A stretch of 15,771 nt of DNA from an uncultured Eubacterium sp. GTDB lineage: Bacteria; Bacillota; Clostridia; Lachnospirales; Lachnospiraceae. The first letter of the stretch is position 1, and each line of letters starts with the position of its first letter. Location of the stretch: positions 1 through 15,771 of the forward strand of contig CAJOOU010000097.1 of assembly GCA_905236735.1 (NCBI GenBank). Reading direction: 5' to 3'. A model generated the notes under the pieces. That model was not told the DNA's origin. It searched no databases and was given only the letters and a program-made list of their open reading frames with translations. Both the position numbers and the translations under genes were made by a program. Shown here one piece after another: positions 1 through 7,167 of this stretch.

Positions 1-1497
1 ACACCCCGTTCCCATATCGGCAGCACCTATAATAAGATTATACATGCCCTCGTCTCCGAGTCTGATTGTCGCAGAGCCCACATCGCATCCTGATATTCCC
101 GAGCCCTGCATAGCCATAGCAATTCCTGCCGAGCGTACCTTACCGTTTCCCATATCCCTGACCGGATATTTGTTTTTCCAGTCAAACATCTCCATACATT
201 TTTTCAGGCAGAGATCCGGCACCCCCGCATTAAGGGTTTCCCCATAATATGCAGGCATAACCATTCCCTCTTTTACGAGATTTTTAAGCCTTAGTTCCAC
301 CGGATCGATATTCAGTTTTTCCGCAAGTTCATTTACAGCAGATTCTACTGCAAAAAAACCCTGCGTAGCCCCATATCCTCTATAGGCACCTGCCGCCTGC
401 AGATTTGTATATACCACATCATAGGCAAATCTGTATGCTTCAAGTCCTCCTGTATAAAGAGGTATGGATTTATGTCCCGAAAGACCGACAGTTGTTGGTC
501 CGTGTTCGCCGTAAGCTCCCGTATTTGACAGGGTATAAACATCCAGAGCCCTGATTTTTCCTTCTTTGGATGCGCCCAGCTTTACCCTGACTTCCATCTC
601 ATGTCTTGGAGAAGAAGCAATCTGCGATTCCTCTCTTGTATATATCATTTTAGCCGGTTTTTTTGTCATCCATGTAACAAAGGCCGGATAAATTTCCGAT
701 ACTACTGACTGTTTTGCTCCAAATCCTCCACCTATCCTTGGTTTTTCCACATGAACCATTGATTTGGGTATACACAGGGCATTGGCAATTATTCTTCTGC
801 AATGAAATACAATCTGGGTTGAACTTATCACATGAAGCCGTCCATATCTGTCAATTTCGGTGTATGAACGGAAGGTCTCCATCATTGTCTGATTAGCCGC
901 CTTAACATGCCATGTGTGCTCTATTACTTCATCACAGCTTTTAAATATTTCTTCAACATCTCCGTCCGAACACACCTCTGTTGCACAAAGGTTTCTCTTA
1001 TTATCGGCTCCGACAGGCGAAAGCGACATCCAATTGTCTTCCGGGTGCACTAGTATCTTTGCATCCTTCGCTTTTTCAAAATCAAGGACTGCCTCCAGCA
1101 CTTCATACTTTACTTTTATGAGCCCGACAGCCCGCTCTACCGCCTCTTCGGTTTCTCCTGCCACTATAGCCACAGGATCTCCGACCATCCTAAGTCGTCT
1201 GTCAAGAATCTGCCTGTCATAAGGTGACGGCTCCGGATATGTCTGTCCCGCTGTCGTAAATCTTTCCTGCGGCACATCCTTATAGGTATATATAGCCTCT
1301 ATCCCCGGCACTTTAAGGGCTGTATCGATATTTATATCTTCTATCAGCGCATGGGCATGAGGACTTCTTAAGACTTTTACCGTAAGAGCTCCCCTCGGTA
1401 CTATATCGTCCGTGTATACGGGTTTACCCAAAAGTACCTGCATGGCATCTTTTTTCCTGATAGGTTTTCCTACTGTTTTAAGCTCCGAATTATTCAT
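1..1497 (-). CDS. xdhA: Xanthine dehydrogenase-family molybdopterin-binding subunit (3' end off window)
   Basis: Only the first 499 codons are here; the frame is open to base 1, so the gene runs off the left edge. It encodes the large molybdenum-cofactor subunit of a xanthine dehydrogenase/aldehyde oxidase-family hydroxylase, which hydroxylates purines or other N-heterocycles. The N-terminal alpha/beta hammerhead covers about residues 15-125 (it includes VLLGKPVYTDDI and LRSPHAHA). The cofactor-binding motifs are GGGFGAKQ (about 256-263), AYRGYGATQ (about 371-379) and GAADMGTG at the very edge. The catalytic Glu expected near the C terminus lies outside the window. The ATG overlaps the stop of the iron-sulphur subunit gene by one base (TAATG), which implies translational coupling. 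The substrate cannot be told from sequence; the neighbouring yqeB suggests a selenium-dependent member of the family. Confidence 0.95.
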   Translation of the reverse strand, partial: MNNSELKTVGKPIRKKDAMQVLLGKPVYTDDIVPRGALTVKVLRSPHAHALIEDINIDTALKVPGIEAIYTYKDVPQERFTTAGQTYPEPSPYDRQILDRRLRMVGDPVAIVAGETEEAVERAVGLIKVKYEVLEAVLDFEKAKDAKILVHPEDNWMSLSPVGADNKRNLCATEVCSDGDVEEIFKSCDEVIEHTWHVKAANQTMMETFRSYTEIDRYGRLHVISSTQIVFHCRRIIANALCIPKSMVHVEKPRIGGGFGAKQSVVSEIYPAFVTWMTKKPAKMIYTREESQIASSPRHEMEVRVKLGASKEGKIRALDVYTLSNTGAYGEHGPTTVGLSGHKSIPLYTGGLEAYRFAYDVVYTNLQAAGAYRGYGATQGFFAVESAVNELAEKLNIDPVELRLKNLVKEGMVMPAYYGETLNAGVPDLCLKKCMEMFDWKNKYPVRDMGNGKVRSAGIAMAMQGSGISGCDVGSATIRLGDEGMYNLIIGAADMGTGC

Positions 1498-1961
1498 TAC
1501 CTGCCTGCCTTTTCTCTGTTATCCAAAAATTTCCTTATCCCTCTGAGTTGTCCCTCGTATCCTGAACATCTGCAGAGATTTCCGGCCAGATATCCTTTTA
1601 TTTCCTCATCATCCGGATTGGGATTTTCACGCAGGAGAGCGATTGTACACATTACAAATCCGGGATTACAAAACCCGCACTGCTCTGCTCCTTCATCAGC
1701 AATAAAGGTAACAAACTCTTCAGCCTCTTCCTGAAGTCCTTCAAGTGTATATATTTTTGAACCGTCAGCTCTCGCAGCAAGAATACTGCACGAAAGCACA
1801 GGTTTATCATTCATTATTACAGTACAAAGACCGCAGTTTGATGTCTCACATCCCCTTTTTACGGAGAGACATCCTTCGCTGCGCAGATAATCAATCAACA
1901 AAAGATCCGGAGCAATTTCCGATGTTTTTTCTTTTCCGTTAATCGTCAGTTTTATCTTCAT
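1497..1961 (-). CDS. xdhC: Xanthine dehydrogenase-family 2Fe-2S subunit
   Basis: A 154-residue iron-sulphur subunit that passes electrons from the molybdenum centre to the FAD subunit. The plant-ferredoxin-type cluster ligands are Cys38, Cys43, Cys46 and Cys58 (GCETSNCGLC...LSC). The second, helical cluster domain has Cys95, Cys98, Cys130 and Cys132 (QCGFC...NLCRC). All eight cysteines are present and the length is normal for the family, so it should be functional. Its ATG overlaps the stop of the FAD subunit gene by four bases (ATGA) and is preceded by a good GGGAGG ribosome-binding site inside that gene. It ends one base into the start of the large subunit gene. The tight packing shows the three subunits are made together. 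Confidence 0.96.
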   Translation of the reverse strand: MKIKLTINGKEKTSEIAPDLLLIDYLRSEGCLSVKRGCETSNCGLCTVIMNDKPVLSCSILAARADGSKIYTLEGLQEEAEEFVTFIADEGAEQCGFCNPGFVMCTIALLRENPNPDDEEIKGYLAGNLCRCSGYEGQLRGIRKFLDNREKAGR

Positions 1962-2713
1962 TTACTGCCTCCCTCTATTTTATTTAAGCATCTTTTAACA
2001 AGAACCGAGGCCACTTTTCTCCTATATTGTTCTCCAGCTCTTATATTGCTTCCAAATCTTAATTTTGTAATGCCGGTTTCCCACTCATCATCTACCCTGA
2101 AAGACTCGGCAAGATACGGCCTTGCCCCAACAGAAGCAAAAATACCGTCTTTTCTTTTACACACAGAGCATGCTACCACCGGAAAATCCGTTGCCGAATT
2201 TCTCTGCGAAAGATATACAGTATTTTCTATATTTTTAGGAATAATTACCTCCGTAATTATATCCCTGTAATTTCTCGGAAATCCCCTGAATTCATCTAAA
2301 GACCTTACTCCGCCTTTATGCAGTCTGATTTTGGCCCCCATGGACAAAAGCAGGGTATAGACATCGGAAAATCCGAATCTGCCAAAAATACTTCCTCCCA
2401 ATGTTGCGCTGTTTCTAAACTGTACACCTACTATGCCTCCAAGGGCATCCTTAAAGCAGGTTCCGTATTCTTTTTCCAGATTAGGGCTGATTTCTATATC
2501 ACGAAGAGAAGTCATTGCGCCAATTTTAAAACTTTCTTCATCTTCCCTTATATAGTCAAGCCCAAGTCCTCTCAAATCCACCGCCGTATTATATCTCTTT
2601 TTTTTCATCTTAATCCAAAGCATACCCCCCACTGCAACATTTGATTTTTTTTGCGTAAGTTCGTATGCTTCTTCTACCGTCTTTGGACAGACATATTCTT
2701 TAAACCTTATCAT
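1958..2713 (-). CDS. xdhB: Xanthine dehydrogenase-family FAD-binding subunit
   Basis: This is the FAD subunit of the molybdenum hydroxylase, which hands electrons on to NAD or another acceptor. From the chosen start it is 251 residues, a little shorter than many family members. FAD contacts are visible in AVGGMLWIKM near the N terminus and in the stretch VGVQFRNSATLGGSIFGRFG, which matches the family's TxGG-type flavin loop. The start is uncertain. The frame opens at a GTG at 2731, then has ATGs at 2719 and 2713. I prefer 2713 because MIRFKEYVCPKTVEEA is the usual beginning of these proteins. None of the three has a clear ribosome-binding site. The gene overlaps the end of yqeB by 14 bp (32 bp from the GTG), so translation probably restarts after yqeB. 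Confidence 0.93.
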   Translation of the reverse strand: MIRFKEYVCPKTVEEAYELTQKKSNVAVGGMLWIKMKKKRYNTAVDLRGLGLDYIREDEESFKIGAMTSLRDIEISPNLEKEYGTCFKDALGGIVGVQFRNSATLGGSIFGRFGFSDVYTLLLSMGAKIRLHKGGVRSLDEFRGFPRNYRDIITEVIIPKNIENTVYLSQRNSATDFPVVACSVCKRKDGIFASVGARPYLAESFRVDDEWETGITKLRFGSNIRAGEQYRRKVASVLVKRCLNKIEGGSK

Positions 2714-3533
2714 CCGCATTATAGTGTGCACTTACAATCTCAAGCACACTTCCTCCTATATTTCTCGCCTTGTCTGAAATAGTAAAACAGTTTTCTTTTT
2801 CCGCCTCTCTCGGGTCTATATCAGCTATCTTAAGTCCTGCTTTAACATAATATCCATCCCTTATGATTCCTCGTAATACTCCCGATATGGTTGCATCTAT
2901 ATCTATGATTTCGCCACCGGAGGTTTCAACCTGTGCAATTATATCACCTTTTTTTACAATGTCACCTATATCGGCAATGTTTTTTATATTTCCTTCTGCC
3001 GGTGAATGTATAACTCTTTCTTTTCCTATTCCCTTTATTTCTCCCGGTACACCGGTATCTGCTAATGCGCTGCCTTCTGTAATTATTCTTCCGAGATTAT
3101 GTCCTCTCATCGTCTCAATACAGTAATCTGCATCTTTTCCCGCATAAAATCCGGGACCGAGCCCAATCACTACCTCGGCCATCCCCTTGAATGTCCCTAG
3201 ATTTTTCTTTGCCAATATAGCGTCTATTACGATTTCCGGTCTCAGTTTGCTGATAATTTCACCAACCGGGTCACAGCAAACCGGTATCATTCCGCCTTTC
3301 CACGCCGATTCCATTCCCTTTTCAAATTCCTTGGGATTTAGTTTTATGCCGATAACGCCTTCCACATAAACCATGCCTTCATACACAGCTTCACAAAACG
3401 CCACGCTTCTTCGTATCGCCGTTGGTTTTTCGCTTTCAAGTACCAGTATTTTTCTATATCCAGCCTTATACAGCCTGTGTATGACTCCGGACGCTATATC
3501 TCCGCCGCCTCTTACAATTATCAGTTCCTTCAT
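2700..3533 (-). CDS. yqeB: YqeB/EF2563-family selenium-dependent molybdenum hydroxylase accessory protein
   Basis: A 277-residue protein that I recognise as the YqeB (EF2563-like) family. In other bacteria this family travels with selenium-dependent molybdenum hydroxylases and is thought to help insert or mature the labile selenium/molybdenum centre; its exact chemistry is not established. The N terminus has a nucleotide-binding-like glycine motif, IVRGGGDIASGVIHRL (about residues 6-21). The C-terminal third (about 175-240) resembles a lipoyl/biotinyl-type beta barrel (SPAEGNIKNIADIGDIVKKG, then ISGVLRG). The ATG overlaps the previous stop by four bases, with GGAG five bases upstream. Being directly next to xdhB, xdhC and xdhA is what ties that enzyme to selenium; no selD or SelA-type gene is in view. 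Confidence 0.9.
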   Translation of the reverse strand: MKELIIVRGGGDIASGVIHRLYKAGYRKILVLESEKPTAIRRSVAFCEAVYEGMVYVEGVIGIKLNPKEFEKGMESAWKGGMIPVCCDPVGEIISKLRPEIVIDAILAKKNLGTFKGMAEVVIGLGPGFYAGKDADYCIETMRGHNLGRIITEGSALADTGVPGEIKGIGKERVIHSPAEGNIKNIADIGDIVKKGDIIAQVETSGGEIIDIDATISGVLRGIIRDGYYVKAGLKIADIDPREAEKENCFTISDKARNIGGSVLEIVSAHYNADDKV

Positions 3534-4369
3534 TTCAGCTCCACATCTTCGGTAATATAATAGTTATATCCATTATTCCTGCAGTATGTCATTATTTCCT
3601 TTTTTAACTGATCGTCATCCGTATATTCAAGCAAATAAACATCACAGCTAAGTCCCTTTAAATATTCTTCAAAATACTCCCTGTCATCTTCATCACTTTT
3701 CTCCCCCGAAAGCGTAGTAAACACACATTCCTGATTTACTCCGTTTAGAATACTGCTTAAATCCCCGGTTTTTTTCTCATACTCCCTTACAAATACATCT
3801 CCTCCGTTAATAATAACGCCGGCAGATTCCGCTTTAAGCTTTTGTAAAATATTTACCGCTGCATTATAAACGCTTTCATATTTGTATTCGTAATATACAT
3901 CAAGATTATCTACAAAAAATCCGTCAATTCCTTTCCTCATCAATTCTATCGACAATTTGTCCGTTATAAAAAACTGCCAGTCACTATCAGTTATGTCAAC
4001 CCAGTATTCGCCTTCCCATCCGTCATATTCCTTAAGGCAGATGCCCTTATATTCATCGTAATAATCCCTGAACTCTTCAAGACTTCCTATATTTAAATAA
4101 GAGTAGACAATATGACCTTCTTTTTTAAGCTGAGTTATTTCTTCTTTTGTGAAATACTGCGCGTCGATAATAATTGTCTCATAATCGTCGAAATCATACT
4201 CATCCTCATCCGTGACTCCAATAAACACCCCGTATTCATTTTTAAATTCCACATCCGAAAGTGATAGATAAGCTTCGTAAATCAGGTGTCTGTTCACAAG
4301 ACAGACATCAAAAATAATCATTACTATTGCAATAAAAAGTACAGCCTTCCATGTAAATCTCTTTTCCAT
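3530..4369 (-). CDS. Membrane-anchored GH114-like (TM1410-type) TIM-barrel protein
   Basis: 279 residues. Residues 8-25 form one hydrophobic segment (KAVLFIAIVMIIFDVCLV) with a basic start, so it is probably an N-terminally anchored extracellular protein. The rest matches the GH114/TM1410 family, related to endo-alpha-1,4-polygalactosaminidase. Recognisable blocks are IVYSYLNIGSLEEFRDYY (about 87-104), EYWVDITD (about 121-128), GIDGFFVDNLDVY (about 147-159) and VIINGGDVFV. Asp154 and Asp157 in the FFVDNLD block are the likely active-site acids. A role in cutting a galactosamine-rich polysaccharide is possible but unproven, since many family members have no known substrate. It starts five bases after the recombinase stop, and its own stop overlaps the yqeB start, so it is part of the same transcript even though no link with molybdenum enzymes is obvious. 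Confidence 0.82.
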   Translation of the reverse strand: MEKRFTWKAVLFIAIVMIIFDVCLVNRHLIYEAYLSLSDVEFKNEYGVFIGVTDEDEYDFDDYETIIIDAQYFTKEEITQLKKEGHIVYSYLNIGSLEEFRDYYDEYKGICLKEYDGWEGEYWVDITDSDWQFFITDKLSIELMRKGIDGFFVDNLDVYYEYKYESVYNAAVNILQKLKAESAGVIINGGDVFVREYEKKTGDLSSILNGVNQECVFTTLSGEKSDEDDREYFEEYLKGLSCDVYLLEYTDDDQLKKEIMTYCRNNGYNYYITEDVELK

Positions 4370-4374
4370 TTCCT

Positions 4375-5439
4375 TTAATCCTCTTTATACGGGTCTATAG
4401 TTGCCGCCTTTCTTCGTCTTGCATCCTCCATGGCTGCATAGTGTTTGGCAGTAGTGTTTATATCTGAATGTCCTAAAACATCGGCAACAAGTCTTATATC
4501 TCCTGTCTGGTTATAAAGAGCCGTTCCGTAGGTGGAGCGCAGCTTATGCGGCGATATTTTTTTATTCGGTACCGCAATCTGCGAAAATTTTTTTACCATT
4601 ACCTGCACCGACCTTATTGCTATCCTCTTTTTTCTGTTTGATAAAAACAAAGCCTTCTCATCATCATTTTCACAGTACAGCGGTCTTTCAAGCTCTATAT
4701 AATCCTTAAGCGCCTCTGCTACATCATCATTAAAATACAGATAATGCTCCTTGCCGCCTTTTCTTACTACCAGAAGGGAATTCTCGTTAAAATTAATATC
4801 ATCAATATCAAGACCCACACATTCCGAAACTCTTATTCCCGTATTTAACAAAAGCGTTATTATAGCAACATCCCTAAACTTTGTTTTCTGCAGGATTTTT
4901 GCCTGTCTTTCGCTTGATGCCGCAGAGTTTTCCACCGCCTCTAAAAATGTCTTTACCTCTGAGGCCGTCATCCTGATTATCACATGATCCCCGTCCCTGT
5001 ATGCCTGTTTTATGGCTCCTGCCGTCGGGTCTCTGTCCATTTCCCCATGAACACATTCATATTTGAAAAACCCCCTGAGCGCAGACATCCTGCGTGCAAT
5101 GCCTCTTGCCCCGTTCTGTCTTACCTGCTCACCGACAAAATCCACATTATCCGCATCCAGCCACTTCTGATACTCGTTTATGTCCTGAAATGTCAGATTT
5201 TCAAGATATTCTGATGGAATATCCTTTATCTCCATGTCTTTTACTCCGGGAGCAAACTCTCTTAAATATTCAAAGAATGTCATAAGATCGTATGCATATG
5301 AAACAGCCGTATTGGGATTCCTCTGTGCCTTTTCATCCAAAAAATCATAGGTATATCTCGGCAGCAGCATCTTTAAATCCCTGAGCTTTTCCCTGTATTT
5401 TTTTTGTTTTTCCTTATTATACTGTGAATCTCTGCCCAT
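4375..5439 (-). CDS. Tyrosine site-specific recombinase (XerC/D-like integrase)
   Basis: A 354-residue tyrosine recombinase that cuts and rejoins DNA through a phosphotyrosine intermediate. A SAM-like core-binding domain spans about residues 25-135. The catalytic domain spans about 155-345 with a complete active site: Arg203 (NTGIRVSE), Lys227 or Lys230 (RKGGKEH), His298 and Arg301 (HKLRSTYG), His324 (LGHSDINTT) and nucleophile Tyr334 (KHYAAM). The length and architecture fit Xer-like enzymes. On a replicon with its own origin and partition genes it could resolve dimers. It could also be a mobile-element integrase, but no att-like repeats were seen nearby. The ATG has only a weak ribosome-binding site and lies five bases after the YolD-like stop, so it is probably translated by coupling. 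Confidence 0.92.
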   Translation of the reverse strand: MGRDSQYNKEKQKKYREKLRDLKMLLPRYTYDFLDEKAQRNPNTAVSYAYDLMTFFEYLREFAPGVKDMEIKDIPSEYLENLTFQDINEYQKWLDADNVDFVGEQVRQNGARGIARRMSALRGFFKYECVHGEMDRDPTAGAIKQAYRDGDHVIIRMTASEVKTFLEAVENSAASSERQAKILQKTKFRDVAIITLLLNTGIRVSECVGLDIDDINFNENSLLVVRKGGKEHYLYFNDDVAEALKDYIELERPLYCENDDEKALFLSNRKKRIAIRSVQVMVKKFSQIAVPNKKISPHKLRSTYGTALYNQTGDIRLVADVLGHSDINTTAKHYAAMEDARRRKAATIDPYKED

Positions 5440-5444
5440 AATCT

Positions 5445-5630
5445 TTATACCTTAAATTTATCCTTTTCATAACTTAGTCTTACTTCCTGCGCAGTCTCCT
5501 CCATAGCTTTATCAAGCCCGGTCAGGGCCGCGAAGGGCGCAAACTGTGCCGCCCGGTCTCTCATACTCATTGGTGGATGGGTTTTTGACACAAAATGAGG
5601 CAAATCAATTATATCATCATATTTACTCAC
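5445..5630 (-). CDS. Small YolD-like protein partnered with the Y-family polymerase
   Basis: 61 residues, starting with GTG that overlaps the polymerase stop (GTGA) and preceded by GGAGG nine bases upstream. The text MSKYDDIIDLPHFVSKTHPPMSMRDRAAQFAPFAALTG is of the kind found directly after UmuC-like polymerases in Lachnospiraceae and related to the YolD family. YolD-like proteins are usually considered accessory, UmuD-like or regulatory partners of translesion polymerases, but the biochemical role is not settled. There is no membrane segment, and the conserved block AAQFAPFAALTG is probably the interaction surface. The four-base overlap with the polymerase gene indicates that the two proteins work together. 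It was kept despite its size because of this conserved pairing. Confidence 0.85.
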   Translation of the reverse strand: MSKYDDIIDLPHFVSKTHPPMSMRDRAAQFAPFAALTGLDKAMEETAQEVRLSYEKDKFKV

Positions 5631-7153
5631 GCCTTATGTCCTCCGATTTGGTTGTTTCTTTCTATTGTCATGGCTCCTTCTTCAAAATTTGTTCCCTTTA
5701 AAATGGCGTTTTTCCCGTATTTTTCTTTTATTGCCAGCACGGCCTTTTGCATATTCTTTTCCCGTCGCCTTTTTTCTTCCTTGTCCTTTTTTTCCCTCTC
5801 AAGCTTCTCATAATCAGTGAAAAGATCCATCTGCGAAAAACCGCTTTCCTCCTGTTTAATTACATCCTTTTCCCTTTTTATATGGTTTGCTACAACAGTA
5901 ACCCTTCGTATAAGAAGATCAGAATCAACAATACTGTCGTAAAGTTCCATCATCGCATCCATAATCAGCCGGGTAGAAGAAGTATATTCTCCCAGATTCC
6001 CGGTACCATGAGCATGTTTGGGTATCCTGCGTCCGTAATGATCCTTTACCGTTTCTCCTTTATAGGCTCCTGCCCTCTTGGGATCGGCAAGATTTTCTAT
6101 ATCATATCCCACCGTTAAAACAATCTGATTGCACACCAGTCCCTTATCCACAAGATCTAGGACCAGCAAGTCCGTCATTTCTCTTACGATTAGTCTCCCT
6201 TTTTCAGCCGTATACGGATTTTGCAGAACCTGTCCGCTGCTTATACTGTTATTCTCAGGCTCATAAGATTTCACATCCGAAATCCTGCATGGCTCATATC
6301 CCCAGGCGTGGTCTATCAGAAGCTCAGCATTTACTCCAAAGAGCCTGTATAAAAGTTCTTCATTATAAAACTCGTCCTCTTTTCCCAAAGAACATCTTGC
6401 CACATCTCCCATCGTATACATATCGTATTTCGCAAGCTTTTTGGCATACCCCTGTCCTACTCTCCAGAAATCCGTTATCGGTCTGTGATTCCACAAAAGC
6501 CGTCTGTAACTCATCTCGTCAAGTTCTGCTATCCTGACGCCGTTTTCATCCGCCTCGGTATGCTTTGCCACTATATCCATGGCAATTTTACACAGATACA
6601 TATTAGTTCCAATACCTGCAGTTGCAGTAATTTGTGTATTTGTATAAACATCCTTTACTATTTTCTCCGTAAGTTCTCGCGGTGACATCTTATAGGTATT
6701 AAGATAATCCGTCACATCCAGAAAAACCTCATCTACAGAATAAATATGCATATCCTCATCAGCTACATATTTAAGATAAATATCGTAAATTTGAGTACTG
6801 TATTTCATATAGAGAGCCATCCTGGGTGGAGCAACAATATAATCAAGCTCAAGAGCCGGATTTTCATCCAATTCTCTGGCCGAATATGAGCTCCCAACAG
6901 TACCTGCATTATTTTTCCTTCTTGAGTTTATTTCCTTTACCTTCGATACAACCTCAAACAGCCTTGCTCTTCCGGATATGCCGTAACTTTTAAGAGAAGG
7001 TGATACCGCCAGACATATTGTTTTTTCGGTTCTTGTTGGGTCTGCGACTACAAGGTTTGTATCAAGCGGGTCGAGATTCCTTTCCACACATTCTACGGAC
7101 GCATAAAAAGATTTTAAATCTATCGCAATATAAGTGCGCTGTTTTTCGGTCAC
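5627..7153 (-). CDS. Y-family DNA polymerase (UmuC/DinB-like), translesion synthesis
   Basis: A 508-residue error-prone polymerase of the UmuC/MucB/ImpB type that copies past damaged bases. The catalytic metal ligands are visible: Asp12 in YIAIDLKSFYASVE and Asp141/Glu142 in IYSVDEVFLDV. The steric-gate region (SFYASVEC) and the SYGISGRARLFEV finger-type motif are intact. The little-finger region follows at about 330-430. Near the C terminus, ESGFSQMDLFTDYEKLEREK contains QMDLF, a plausible beta-clamp-binding peptide. The start is GTG, supported by GGAGGG seven bases upstream. It lies 14 bp after a lipoprotein gene and overlaps the YolD-like gene. I saw no clear LexA box in the gap upstream, so damage control, if any, would have to come from further up. 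Confidence 0.95.
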   Translation of the reverse strand: MTEKQRTYIAIDLKSFYASVECVERNLDPLDTNLVVADPTRTEKTICLAVSPSLKSYGISGRARLFEVVSKVKEINSRRKNNAGTVGSSYSARELDENPALELDYIVAPPRMALYMKYSTQIYDIYLKYVADEDMHIYSVDEVFLDVTDYLNTYKMSPRELTEKIVKDVYTNTQITATAGIGTNMYLCKIAMDIVAKHTEADENGVRIAELDEMSYRRLLWNHRPITDFWRVGQGYAKKLAKYDMYTMGDVARCSLGKEDEFYNEELLYRLFGVNAELLIDHAWGYEPCRISDVKSYEPENNSISSGQVLQNPYTAEKGRLIVREMTDLLVLDLVDKGLVCNQIVLTVGYDIENLADPKRAGAYKGETVKDHYGRRIPKHAHGTGNLGEYTSSTRLIMDAMMELYDSIVDSDLLIRRVTVVANHIKREKDVIKQEESGFSQMDLFTDYEKLEREKKDKEEKRRREKNMQKAVLAIKEKYGKNAILKGTNFEEGAMTIERNNQIGGHKA

Positions 7154-7167
7154 TAATATCCCTCCGG

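Noticed and set aside
44..1222. Plus-strand open frames within the first 1.2 kb
   Set aside because: The minus strand here is a continuous, well-conserved molybdopterin subunit; the plus frames are its shadows.
4375..5439. Integration of a mobile element with att sites beside the recombinase
   Set aside because: No tRNA gene and no flanking direct repeats were found in the window, so only the recombinase gene itself can be supported.
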